The notes under the pieces were generated by a model that was not told where the DNA came from, did not search any database, and worked only from the letters and a program-made list of their open reading frames with translations. A stretch of DNA of 64,000 bases, taken from CBDCUF01 sp965222525. GTDB taxonomy: Bacteria > Pseudomonadota > Alphaproteobacteria > Rickettsiales > UBA8987. The position numbers were made by a program, and so were the translations under genes. Shown here in pieces: positions 1-7,951 of the stretch. Each line of letters opens with the position of its first letter. The stretch's first letter is position 1. The DNA is taken from contig OZ244955.1 in NCBI GenBank assembly GCA_965222525.1, positions 248,001 through 312,000 of the forward strand, given 5' to 3'.

Positions 1-48
1 AAATCACTGGAAGTCTTCGCCGACGAGCGCGAAAAGATGAGTGCGTAG
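1..48 (+). CDS. C-terminal end of an upstream protein (partial)
   Basis: The first 48 bases read in frame 1 as a 15-residue tail (KSLEVFADEREKMSA) ending in TAG at 46-48. The rest of the gene lies outside the window. It precedes a MotE-like/cheY/cheZ run on the same strand, so a flagellar gene is likely, but the tail is too short to name the family. It could also be a chance open frame. Confidence 0.4.
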   Translation, partial: KSLEVFADEREKMSA

Positions 49-136
49 CATTTCCATATTTTCCTGTTGAAAAATACGCTATATCTGGTAGAGTGCTGGT
101 GGTTTGTTACTATATATTGCCTCTACCTTTCCAGCA

Positions 137-796
137 ATGCGGCTAAGACTCTTGACAATTATAATATTGGGATGCCTGACTTTATTTATAGTCAAGGCAG
201 TTAATATTGCTGGTGATAATAATTCCCAATCCTTTTCCGATACCTTCCTGATAACCCCTCTCAGTGCCAAGGAGAGTGAGGAGGAGGAATCCGCAGAGGA
301 AGAAGATAAAGAGGAAGGCGAGGAATCCGCCGATGCGGAGGAAGACCCCACCGCCGAAGACCCTACCATAGAAAATGTACCGCTATTTTCCGAAACCGAA
401 GTGGATATATTACAACGTCTTTCCGCCCGCCGGCAGAAGCTCGAGGAATGGCAGCATGATTTGGAGATGCGGGAGAATGTGCTTAATATCACACAGACCA
501 AGATAGATCAGAAGCTCAAGGAGCTGCGTTTCCTGAAAAATGATGTTGAAAAAATCCTGTCTTTGTATAATGAGAAGGAGGATAACAAGCTGCGTCGGCT
601 GGTCAAGGTGTATGAAAATATGAAGCCGAAGAATGCGGCGAAGATATTTTCCGAGATGGATTCGGCAACCCTGCTCAAGGTTGCCAGCAAGATGAAGGAG
701 GTGAAACTGGCTCCTATACTTGCACAGATGGATCCCGAACTGGCGAAGAACCTTACCACCCAATATGCCGTCTACAGGCAATTGGGCGGACGGTAA
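137..796 (+). CDS. MotE-like flagellar motor chaperone protein
   Basis: About 219 residues from the ATG at 137; an upstream ATG at 104 is also open, but the later start puts a hydrophobic signal/anchor (about residues 4-22) at the N-terminus. It is followed by a very acidic Glu/Asp stretch (about 45-75), a coiled coil (about 90-160) and a C-terminal helical domain with repeated MKPKNAA / MDSATLLKVASKM / MDPELAKNL helices. That is the MgtE-N-like layout of the MotE family, which acts in the periplasm on the MotB/MotC side of the motor. Immediately upstream of cheY and cheZ on the same strand, which fits a flagellar operon. The assignment rests on architecture and context; no catalytic residues are expected. 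Confidence 0.7.
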   Translation: MRLRLLTIIILGCLTLFIVKAVNIAGDNNSQSFSDTFLITPLSAKESEEEESAEEEDKEEGEESADAEEDPTAEDPTIENVPLFSETEVDILQRLSARRQKLEEWQHDLEMRENVLNITQTKIDQKLKELRFLKNDVEKILSLYNEKEDNKLRRLVKVYENMKPKNAAKIFSEMDSATLLKVASKMKEVKLAPILAQMDPELAKNLTTQYAVYRQLGGR

Positions 797-865
797 TTTT
801 TTGCTGTATTTTATAGAAAAAATATTTTAAGTCTGCTTACAGTGATTTAACCAGGAGTTTCGATT

Positions 866-1252
866 ATGGCGGTTGATAAAAATATGCCCATTCTGATTGT
901 CGATGATTATAAAACCATGCTGCGGATAATCAAGAATCTGCTGTCCCAGCTTGGCTTTAACAATGTCGAGGAGGCTACCGACGGTGAAGCGGCCTTTGCC
1001 AAAATGGAGCAGAAGGAATATAAAATGGTGATTTCCGACTGGAATATGCAGCCGATGTCGGGGCTTGATCTGCTCAAGAAAATCCGTACTGACAGCCGCT
1101 TTTCCGATATGCCCTTTATTATGATTACCGCTGAAACCAAGGTGGATAACGTTATCGTGGCTAAAAAGGAAGGGGTGAATAACTACATCGTCAAGCCGTT
1201 TAATGCTGCAACCCTGAAATCAAAGCTTACTGCGGTTCTGGGTGATTTCTAA
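866..1252 (+). CDS. cheY: Chemotaxis response regulator CheY
   Basis: A 128-residue stand-alone receiver domain, the usual CheY length. All key positions are visible: the acidic pair D13/D14, the phospho-acceptor D58 (in VISDWNM), the switch Thr T88 (ITAET), Y107 and the invariant K110 (VKPF). There is no output domain. Phospho-CheY binds the FliM/FliN switch to change rotation. A good ribosome site (AGGAG) lies ahead of the ATG. It is followed after 24 bases by cheZ, the phosphatase that dephosphorylates it, so the two are almost certainly co-transcribed. Confidence 0.95.
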   Translation: MAVDKNMPILIVDDYKTMLRIIKNLLSQLGFNNVEEATDGEAAFAKMEQKEYKMVISDWNMQPMSGLDLLKKIRTDSRFSDMPFIMITAETKVDNVIVAKKEGVNNYIVKPFNAATLKSKLTAVLGDF

Positions 1253-1276
1253 CAGGGGTGACGTACAGGAGATAAG

Positions 1277-1915
1277 ATGTCTATTTCAACAAAGCTGGCA
1301 AAGCAATTTTGTGAGGAGCTTGAGGCGCTCAAAAGTGAACAGGGTGGTGAATTGCAAATAGGTCATATTGACGCCTTGTTCAAGAAAATCCGTGGTGTCA
1401 CTGACGAAGAAAAGCTGGTGCAGGGTATACAGGATATCGGCGGCAGGATTCATAAACTGAAGGTGGAGATTTCCAATGCTCATCCTGGTAAATTATCGGA
1501 TGACGTAATTCCTGGGGCTAACCTGGAGCTTGAGGAAGTGGTCAAGGCAACCGAGGAAGCTACCAACCAGATTCTCGATTCGGTGGAGATTATACAAAAC
1601 AAGGTTTCCGGTCTGGAAGGAGGTGTAGCCGCTGAGATACAAGGAGTTATACAGGACGAGATTGTCAAGATATTCGAGGCTTCCAACTTCCAGGATATAA
1701 CGGGACAGCGGATAAACAAGGTTGTCACTACCTTGGTGGATATCGATGCCAGTGTGCTTGAATTGCTGGACGCACTATCCGACAAGATTGAAATCCATGC
1801 GGTTAAGAATGACAAGCCTGCCAAAACTGCCGAGGAAGACTTGATGAACGGCCCGCAACTCCAGGACGATACCCCCTCGCAGGACGATATCGATAAACTC
1901 TTCGCCGAACTTTAG
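1277..1915 (+). CDS. cheZ: Protein phosphatase CheZ
   Basis: 212 residues, almost all helical. The active-site segment FQDITGQRI carries D140 and Q144, matching the Asp and Gln (D143/Q147 in E. coli) that promote hydrolysis of phospho-CheY. The extreme C-terminus SQDDIDKLFAEL is the amphipathic peptide that docks on CheY, joined by a flexible acidic linker. Start ATG 1277 has a GGAG site. Its position directly after cheY confirms the role of ending the chemotaxis signal. CheZ is found in only some alphaproteobacteria, so it is a modest taxonomic hint. Confidence 0.93.
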   Translation: MSISTKLAKQFCEELEALKSEQGGELQIGHIDALFKKIRGVTDEEKLVQGIQDIGGRIHKLKVEISNAHPGKLSDDVIPGANLELEEVVKATEEATNQILDSVEIIQNKVSGLEGGVAAEIQGVIQDEIVKIFEASNFQDITGQRINKVVTTLVDIDASVLELLDALSDKIEIHAVKNDKPAKTAEEDLMNGPQLQDDTPSQDDIDKLFAEL

Positions 1916-1972
1916 TTTTTACTATTCATAAAGTGCGTTATCCCCTATCTTCAGGTAAAAAACTGCCTCCAC

Positions 1973-2049
1973 GTTCCCGTAGCTCAGCAGGATAGAGCGG
2001 CAGATTCCTAATCTGTAGGTCGGAGGTTCGAATCCTCTCGGGAACGCCA
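1973..2049 (+). tRNA. tRNA-Arg (anticodon CCT)
   Basis: A full cloverleaf can be drawn by eye. The 7-bp acceptor stem GTTCCCG/CGGGAAC is followed by a discriminator G and an encoded CCA (2047-2049). The D arm has GCTC/GAGC. The anticodon arm is GCAGA/TCTGT with loop TTCCTAA, giving anticodon CCT at 2007-2009. The T arm is GGAGG/CCTCT with loop TTCGAAT. It reads AGG codons. It lies between cheZ and a small accessory stretch, and tRNA 3' ends are common integration sites. Confidence 0.96.
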
Positions 2050-2219
2050 TCTTTCACAGATCGTAGGCTGTGATGGATTAATGCATTACAATCATTGGTT
2101 TTATTTGGTTCTGATTTTCCTGTATTTTGAGCTATTATTCCATATCTTAACATCCTCTTGGCTACGTTTATTAGGGAGCACCATTTACTATAACGTTCAA
2201 GTAGGATAGAAAATTTTTC

Positions 2220-2690
2220 ATGATAAAAGGTAATAAAGAGATTAGCGAAATATTTTCTATTTTTCATGATGGAGTAGTTGTAGCCTACCATATTACCAAT
2301 GATAGCGTAAAATTAGAGATTGAGATTAGCTATTTAGCCCAACGCATTATCCCAACATATACTAAGTTTCTTGTATCACTTCAGAATGCGCGGGATTTTT
2401 CTTTTAATACCTGGCTACGCGACTCTGATGACTGTCCCTCCACTTTCAATGAAGTGCCCAAGATTTTTGCTGGTGAACCGGATATCTTAAACAGTGAAGT
2501 AAAAAATGGATCAATTGAAGTGACAATGAATCAATCTTCTACCGAGTTTGATTATTGTGGCGGTACATTATCTTTTAAAGCAGATTCTGCTAGTGTCACT
2601 GATGAAGGGGGAAAAGAGTACACTATTAGAGAGCTTGGCCAAATATGTGAAGACTATTGGAACGAATGGGAAAACACAAACAAACCATAA
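2220..2690 (+). CDS. Hypothetical protein (orphan, immunity-like context)
   Basis: A 156-residue soluble acidic protein with no signal peptide. I do not recognise the family with confidence. The N-terminal part (FHDGVVVAYHITNDSVKLEIEISYLA) alternates like beta strands, as in small phospholipid-like or toxin-immunity folds, but that is only an impression. The gene is AT-rich compared with its neighbours and sits 170 bases downstream of tRNA-Arg, beside a broken gene fragment, which suggests acquired DNA. Start ATG 2220 is preceded by a weak TAGGAT site. Confidence 0.6.
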   Translation: MIKGNKEISEIFSIFHDGVVVAYHITNDSVKLEIEISYLAQRIIPTYTKFLVSLQNARDFSFNTWLRDSDDCPSTFNEVPKIFAGEPDILNSEVKNGSIEVTMNQSSTEFDYCGGTLSFKADSASVTDEGGKEYTIRELGQICEDYWNEWENTNKP

Positions 2691-2831
2691 ACATTCTATT
2701 TTAAAAAATATGAATAATAATTAGGTGCTAAATTTAACACTTCCAGGAGGAACTTTTTGAAGATCACGATTGCGAAGTAGCTTAAAAATCAATAGGATAG
2801 CCTCCGCGCAGGTTCTGAATTCGTCCACTAG

Positions 2832-3035
2832 GGAACGCAATTTTATAGCTACCGCACACATCCCGCTGAAGAAGCGCACTTCATTGCGATAAATCATCCT
2901 GCTTGCAAAGATTGTGGAAAATATGTAGAAATGCCGAATCTCCTGGAGTGTATCCTAGGGGATTTTTGCAAAAAGCCACAGGAGCACGATGGCGCAGGAA
3001 AATCCATTTATTTCAACAGCTTGTTCACTTGCTGA
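2832..3035 (+). pseudogene. Cys/His-rich gene remnant
   Basis: From the codon after an in-frame TAG (2829) to TGA at 3033 the frame stays open. It reads as a plausible protein C-terminus, including HPAEEAHFIAINHPACKDC and GKYVEMPNLLECILGDFCKK. The only ATG inside is at 2931, after the Cys pair, and there is no good ribosome site, so this looks like the tail of a decayed gene rather than a live one. The CxxC and nearby AE recall zinc-dependent deaminase-type domains, but the spacing is too short to claim that. It lies between an orphan hypothetical gene and repeat sequence. Confidence 0.3.
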
Positions 3036-3180
3036 GAGTGTTTGGTGTGCGGTGTTCTGTGCTCTGTACCCGTACAGAAATACCGAACGCCGAACGCCGA
3101 ACGCCGAGCACCGTTCTACCCCCCACCAATCGCCTGCGTTCCTACGGAACTTGGCTCTTGTACTCCCCCACAAGGGGGGA
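3036..3180 (+). repeat. Composite repeat upstream of the TPR gene
   Basis: A 145-base stretch holding a short palindrome (TCTGTAC/GTACAGA, about 3058-3074), three tandem copies of a GAACGCC unit (about 3086-3108), and a fragment of the CCTCCCCC/GGGGGAGG hairpin family also seen at 6863, 14657 and 17479. It directly abuts the likely start of the large TPR gene and is readable in its frame, so it makes the true start ambiguous. Confidence 0.55.
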
Positions 3181-6100
3181 GTGGTATGCACGACATGCCT
3201 TCCCGTTTTAATGATAGCCCTTCTAGCCCTGACCGTCACAACGACATATGCACAGGAAACGGAGGAGTCCCCCCCTGTTCCGCCGGAAACCACCACCACA
3301 TCCCTGGAGGAGGCTGCGGCGGAGGCTATAGCAAAAGAGGAGAAGCAACCCGAAAACCAGCCCTCCCAACCGGAACCTCCATCCACTGAATCACTGGAAG
3401 AAGCTGCGGAGAAGGCCATAGCGGAGGCTGCAAGGAAAACCGAGGAGGTACTGGAAGTATCGGCGGAGAAGGTAATCAAGCCTGAATATGTACGGGCGGA
3501 GGGGTTTGTTTATGATGATTATATCCGCATAATATTTCATCCTGAAAACTTTGATGAAACCTCTGTATTCAACAGCTCGCTTATATCGGATATGCTGGCC
3601 GTATCTTTCAACAGGCCGATTACAATAGACACTAACATCCTCAAAATCAGCCTTGAGGAATATCTGCAGAGTATCGGGGTGAATGCGGATGAAGGCTCGC
3701 TTATTTTCAAAATGCGCTATGATGATTTTGGTATCCGTAAATTCATCGGCGAGGGCTATTTCGGGATAGATCTGCTGTTTCCCGATGATACATTGCTGGA
3801 AAGCCCACCCCTGCCGATTGCCAAGCCTGCCGTACCCGGCACAGATGATGGACAACAACTTACTGACAGTGGAGAGCAGGCTGCTGATAAAAGCACCATG
3901 GGGGTTGAGCGGGAGCGGGTGAAGAACGGTATCCGCCTTATATTCCCATGGGAGGAGAAGGCAGCGGCGGCGGTATTTACCCGTAACAATTATATCTGGA
4001 TGTTCTTTGACCGCCCTACCGAACTGAAGCTGGATGCGGTTACGGGTATAAAATATATTTCGGATATAAGGCAGGTTAATCATTTCAACCATACTATCCT
4101 GCGGATTACTGTCGACCCTGCGTTTCATACGGGACAGCTTGAGACTATGGCCAACCTGCTGAATGTCAAGGCATACAAGGATGGTGTGGAATGGCTACTG
4201 GAGATACGGGAGAGTGCGCCTGATGCGGTGGAAGCGGTATCGGTGACCAAGCCGCTGCGGGTTGCTACCCGCCTGCTTAACGACCGGCCGATTGCGTTTA
4301 TATCGGCGGTTGACCCGCTGTCTGCGATAGAGTTTACCGACCCCGAGATTGGCGATACGCTCTATATTATACCGCTGGATGACAGCGAGGCGGGGATTCA
4401 TCCGCAACGGGAATATGTTGATTTCACCCTGTTCCCTACCAGGCAGGGGATTGTAATACGCAGGAAGTCGGATATTATCAAGGTCAGCACTACGGTTGCG
4501 GGTATTTTAATCACCTCTGACAATGATGATGCGCAATTATCCCTGTCCCCCGAGTTATTTACCGCAATAGATACTGCGGGGGCGGATGCCCTTGGTAGCA
4601 CCGCCATACCGACACAAAGGTCGGAGATTCCGTCTGATACTATATTTCCGTTTGATTTCAGCCAGCAATTCGGACGAAATACGGAAGAAGAAAAGGACGA
4701 ATCGGAAGGTGATGAAAGTGAAGAAGAGGAGGACGAACAGAAAAAGCAGAAGCCTAAAAAAGTGGTGGATATATCCAGGGTAAAACAGGAGCTGTTCCAT
4801 CAGCTTAACAATGCCCCTGAGGAGGAAAAAGCGGCAAGACGGTTCGATATAGCGAAATTTTATTTCTCCGAAGCTTTGTATTCCGAGGCACTGGGTACTC
4901 TTGGCGAGATAAAAAACCTCAATCCATTATTTGAGGATATGCTGGAAGTGGATTTGATGATAGCCGCTTCCAATTATCTGCTTGACCGTTATTGGGAAGC
5001 TGAAACCCAGTTCAGCCAACTACTCCCCGAGATGCAGGACCATGAAAGCTTCGAGGAGGCCAGGTTATGGCTATGGTCTGCCCGCTTCCAGCGCAATCGT
5101 GGTGACAGGAAGAAGAATGCCGAGACTATCCCTCTGGATTACATCGCCAGCTATGACAAGTTCATGCAGCATTATCCGAATCACTTGCGCTATCATTTCG
5201 GCTTGCTGGTAGTTGAGGAGTTGCTGGATAATGAGAAGGTCGGCAATGCCAATACCATATTAGAGATTATCTCCTATTCCGACATTCCTGAAGAATATGT
5301 AAACCATACAAAATTCACCAGGGCGCGTATTGCCGAGATGAATGGTGATAACAAGACTGCGGTGGAGTTATGGGAGGAACTGGCGGCCGATAGCGAAGAC
5401 CGTTATAACCGTGCGCGGGCGACCTTTGCCCTGACCCAGCACAAGCTGGTATATGGCCAGATTGACGTGGATGAGGCGGTTGAGACTTTCCATCGTCTGG
5501 GGATTGTCTGGCGTGGAGACAGTTTCGAGCTGGATCTGCTCAAGCTGATAGGCCAGCTTTATGTAGTGAAGGGCGAGTATCGCAAGGGATTGCAGGCCTG
5601 GAAAACACTGGTGGATAATTTCCCCAGCACCAAAGAATCGCTGTTTATAGCAGGGAGGATGAAGAAGGTATTTATCGAACTGTTCGATGAGGGAGAGGCT
5701 TATAACCTTTCACCGCTGGAGGCGCTTACATTATATTTCGAGTTTCGTGATTTAACTCCTGTCGGGGAGCGTGGCGACCGTATAATACAGCAGCTTGCCC
5801 AGCATTTTATCAATGCCGATTTGCTGGATAACGCTTCATCATTGCTGACCCATCAGGTACGTTTCCGCACTAATGGTGACAGGCGTAACCAGCTTGTACT
5901 CAAGCTGGCCGACCTGCATATCAGTAATAACAGGCCTGAGAAGGCTATAGAGGCTTTGGGCTTTTTCGACAAGACTGCTGTCAGTGAGGAAGTTATAGCA
6001 GCGGCGAAATACCTTGAGGTGCGGGCGCTGATAGATATGCAGCGCTATGATGAGGCATTTGCCCGCCTGCGGGATGATTTCAGCAAACCTGCACAGGATG

Positions 6101-6795
6101 CAAGGCTGGATATATTCTGGCAGCAAAAAAACTGGTTTGCGATTATTGGTATCATAGAATCCCGCCTTCCTTCCATGCGTGGTGGTGAGGAATCAAAGCT
6201 GACCGAAGAGCAGACCAATGATATATTACGTCTGGCAGTGGCTTATGCCGCACAGGAATATCGTGAACAGCTGCGGCAATTGCGAGCTAATTTCCTGCGC
6301 CGTATTGCCGATGAGAAATCCCATAATATCTTCGATTTTGTCACCCACGATATTGCATCTATAGACCATGCCCGATTCGCCGAGACCATACAGCTTGACG
6401 AGATAGAGCATTTCATGAATGAATATGCATTCTGGCCTGGCAAGGACTGGCCTAACGCGGTTAGTGTACTGGCACCGAAAATAGCTGTACTGGTTGATAA
6501 GGAAACGCTCACCGAGCAGGAACGCAACAATGTCATCCGCCTTGCGATTGCATATGCGATGCAGCCTGATGACAGCGATAGCAAGAGGGCGCTGGGACAA
6601 CTGGCACGAGATTTCAGGGAGGTAATAATAGACAGGGATACATTGCCGATATTCGGCGTACTGGATGGCAAGGTAATAAACAAGAAAGATGATGCGGTAT
6701 TTGAGGGCAAAATCCCGTTGAACGAAATTTCCTCATTCATAGAAAAATACCGGTCCGCCTACAGCATCTCCGAGCTGAATGCGGCAATACAGTGA
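3181..6795 (+). CDS. Large exported TPR-repeat protein
   Basis: About 1200 residues. The frame is open back to 2989, but 2989-3180 is repeat-derived; the best starts are GTG 3181 or ATG 3211, either giving a hydrophobic export signal ending near TYAQ. Regions: a low-complexity Pro/Glu/Ala segment, two or three beta-rich modules of about 90 residues (YDDYIRIIFHPENF and GIRLIFPWEEKAAAAVF; AMIN-like in appearance), an acidic Glu/Lys linker, then a long helical array with TPR spacing (for example ARRFDIAKFYFSEALYSEAL). Probably a periplasmic or envelope scaffold. It precedes a second TPR giant and a PelD/PelE pair, so a part in surface-polymer or appendage assembly is plausible. No enzymatic motif seen. 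Confidence 0.8.
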   Translation: MVCTTCLPVLMIALLALTVTTTYAQETEESPPVPPETTTTSLEEAAAEAIAKEEKQPENQPSQPEPPSTESLEEAAEKAIAEAARKTEEVLEVSAEKVIKPEYVRAEGFVYDDYIRIIFHPENFDETSVFNSSLISDMLAVSFNRPITIDTNILKISLEEYLQSIGVNADEGSLIFKMRYDDFGIRKFIGEGYFGIDLLFPDDTLLESPPLPIAKPAVPGTDDGQQLTDSGEQAADKSTMGVERERVKNGIRLIFPWEEKAAAAVFTRNNYIWMFFDRPTELKLDAVTGIKYISDIRQVNHFNHTILRITVDPAFHTGQLETMANLLNVKAYKDGVEWLLEIRESAPDAVEAVSVTKPLRVATRLLNDRPIAFISAVDPLSAIEFTDPEIGDTLYIIPLDDSEAGIHPQREYVDFTLFPTRQGIVIRRKSDIIKVSTTVAGILITSDNDDAQLSLSPELFTAIDTAGADALGSTAIPTQRSEIPSDTIFPFDFSQQFGRNTEEEKDESEGDESEEEEDEQKKQKPKKVVDISRVKQELFHQLNNAPEEEKAARRFDIAKFYFSEALYSEALGTLGEIKNLNPLFEDMLEVDLMIAASNYLLDRYWEAETQFSQLLPEMQDHESFEEARLWLWSARFQRNRGDRKKNAETIPLDYIASYDKFMQHYPNHLRYHFGLLVVEELLDNEKVGNANTILEIISYSDIPEEYVNHTKFTRARIAEMNGDNKTAVELWEELAADSEDRYNRARATFALTQHKLVYGQIDVDEAVETFHRLGIVWRGDSFELDLLKLIGQLYVVKGEYRKGLQAWKTLVDNFPSTKESLFIAGRMKKVFIELFDEGEAYNLSPLEALTLYFEFRDLTPVGERGDRIIQQLAQHFINADLLDNASSLLTHQVRFRTNGDRRNQLVLKLADLHISNNRPEKAIEALGFFDKTAVSEEVIAAAKYLEVRALIDMQRYDEAFARLRDDFSKPAQDARLDIFWQQKNWFAIIGIIESRLPSMRGGEESKLTEEQTNDILRLAVAYAAQEYREQLRQLRANFLRRIADEKSHNIFDFVTHDIASIDHARFAETIQLDEIEHFMNEYAFWPGKDWPNAVSVLAPKIAVLVDKETLTEQERNNVIRLAIAYAMQPDDSDSKRALGQLARDFREVIIDRDTLPIFGVLDGKVINKKDDAVFEGKIPLNEISSFIEKYRSAYSISELNAAIQ

Positions 6796-7017
6796 TTAGA
6801 GTCTAGAGTCTAGACTCTAGAAACTGGAACTTGGAGTTTAGTTTAGTGGCATGAAATGATCACCCCTCCCGCTTGCGGGAGGGGCAAGAAATCTGAGCAA
6901 TCTATGATTGCCAGATTTCTGGGGAGGGAATGGTGAAGTGCTTACATATTCCCCCACCAGAAATTCGGGAATTAAAATTCCTCGAATTTCTTGCCTCCCC
7001 CGCAAGCGGGGGAGGTT
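6796..7017. repeat. CTAGACTC repeat plus paired long-hairpin repeats
   Basis: 6796-6826 is a run of TAGAGTCTAGAGTCTAGACTC units. 6863-7017 holds two head-to-head copies of a hairpin family: CCCCTCCCGCTTGCGGGAGGGG at the left, and an inverted copy ending with CCTCCCCCGCAAGCGGGGGAGG at the right. The inner arms AGAAATCTG/CAGATTTCT and AATTCGGGAA/AATTCGAGGAA also pair. It separates two convergent genes and could act as a bidirectional terminator, though no strong T-run follows. Related copies lie at 14657 and 17479. Confidence 0.75.
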
Positions 7018-7045
7018 TCATCACCTTGTAAGCAGCACTGTCCTC

Positions 7046-7726
7046 TTAACTTTTCTCTTTGGTTGCAGAAGTTTTTTTGTTCAGAACAGCATTGGCATCC
7101 GCTGCAATATTTGCATCCAGCATCTTTTCTATATCCCGTATATCCCGGCGTAGTTCGGTATTGTATGACGGCTTCTCATACCAATGTCTTTCCCCTGGGT
7201 CATAGTTAGGGTTATTTGTGTGGTCTTCTGCATACGGAACCATCTGCGGAAAAATATATTTCCTTTCCAACCCAGCATCTGTCATTTTCTCTATCAGGGT
7301 TGATGCTGCCATAACCTCATCAAACTTTTGCAGCTTCGTAAGTTGTTTTTTTGAAAGCTTTTCCAGATCGCCATTAACCCTGATAATTGGTTTGTAAGTT
7401 TCAACGATTTTATCAAGGGCTTTTAATGCAGGACGATTTTCTGATTGAAACTCCTTAAGTTTTGCTGCAATTGCTTTCGGATTAACCCTGTCATCCTTGT
7501 CCAATTGTGATTCCGGATATTCCTTGAAATAATTTTCCTTTTTAGTTATTTCCGATTTCAGACGGTCTACGGAATTTTGATTCACAGCAAGTGTCACAAC
7601 GTCCTTCAATTCATCCCTGCGTTCCTGCTTTAGGATTTTGCTACGTTTTTCTTCCTGTGCATTTTCGACCTCATTGGCCTTTTTGCCGCGCTTAACAATT
7701 GCTTTAATTTCATCAGGTGTAGACAT
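7046..7726 (-). CDS. Hypothetical cytoplasmic coiled-coil protein
   Basis: 226 residues, highly charged and mostly helical, with no signal peptide or membrane segment; family not recognised. The Lys/Glu-rich N-terminal half looks coiled-coil (RGKKANEVENAQEEKRSK). The middle has a conserved-looking YKPIIRVNGDLEKLSKKQL segment and the C-terminus is basic. A strong ribosome site (GGAGG) precedes the ATG at 7726. It is transcribed against its two TPR neighbours. Its upstream region shares an exact 20-base motif and flanking similarity with that of the orphan gene at 45542-45976, so the two may be co-regulated. Confidence 0.75.
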   Translation of the reverse strand: MSTPDEIKAIVKRGKKANEVENAQEEKRSKILKQERRDELKDVVTLAVNQNSVDRLKSEITKKENYFKEYPESQLDKDDRVNPKAIAAKLKEFQSENRPALKALDKIVETYKPIIRVNGDLEKLSKKQLTKLQKFDEVMAASTLIEKMTDAGLERKYIFPQMVPYAEDHTNNPNYDPGERHWYEKPSYNTELRRDIRDIEKMLDANIAADANAVLNKKTSATKEKS

Positions 7727-7806
7727 TTTTTCTATCCTCCGTTAGTAGTATTGTTGTTTAAGAATGCCTTATTTACAAGATAAAGAATTCCCGATATGTC
7801 AAACAC

Positions 7807-7826
7807 TATACCAGAGAAATGTTACA
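7807..7826 (-). promoter_or_regulatory. Shared 20-bp upstream motif (copy 1)
   Basis: TATACCAGAGAAATGTTACA on the plus strand is identical to 46038-46057. Read on the minus strand it is TGTAACATTTCTCTGGTATA and is followed by a -10-like TATAGT, about 80 bases upstream of the hypothetical gene ending at 7726. Similarity continues further upstream of the motif in both copies (a TTTTTT-rich stretch, then TTGAT..TTAAG in plus orientation). This suggests a promoter with a common regulator rather than chance. Confidence 0.55.
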
Positions 7827-7914
7827 GTTTTATTAAACTACCGAAATTTTTTCACTTTTTTACAATTTTTTCCTAACATATTGATTTTAAGCAATATTCT
7901 ATTGCAGAAAATCA

Positions 7915-7940
7915 CTAGACTCTAGATTCTAGACTCTGAC
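7915..7940. repeat. CTAGACTCTAGA-type short repeat
   Basis: CTAGACTCTAGATTCTAGACTCTGAC lies directly before the start of the second TPR gene. The same CTAGACTC/GAGTCTAG unit recurs at 6796-6826, about 41936-41953 and 61890-61910, always in intergenic DNA and in either orientation. Confidence 0.65.
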
Positions 7941-7951
7941 ACTCACACAAA

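Noticed and set aside
2831..2840. GGGAACGCA near 2831 as the attR partner of the tRNA-Arg 3' end.
   Set aside because: Only about 8 bases match; too short to call an attachment site, though mentioned as a hint.
3086..3108. Tandem GAACGCC units that resemble a tiny CRISPR-like or microsatellite array.
   Set aside because: Three 7-base units with no spacers; part of a degenerate repeat. No cas gene is present.
4586..4783. Lysine/arginine-rich frames inside the TPR gene and similar shadow frames across the window.
   Set aside because: They lie wholly within stronger coding frames and lack ribosome sites; composition is a by-product of the acidic codons on the real frame.
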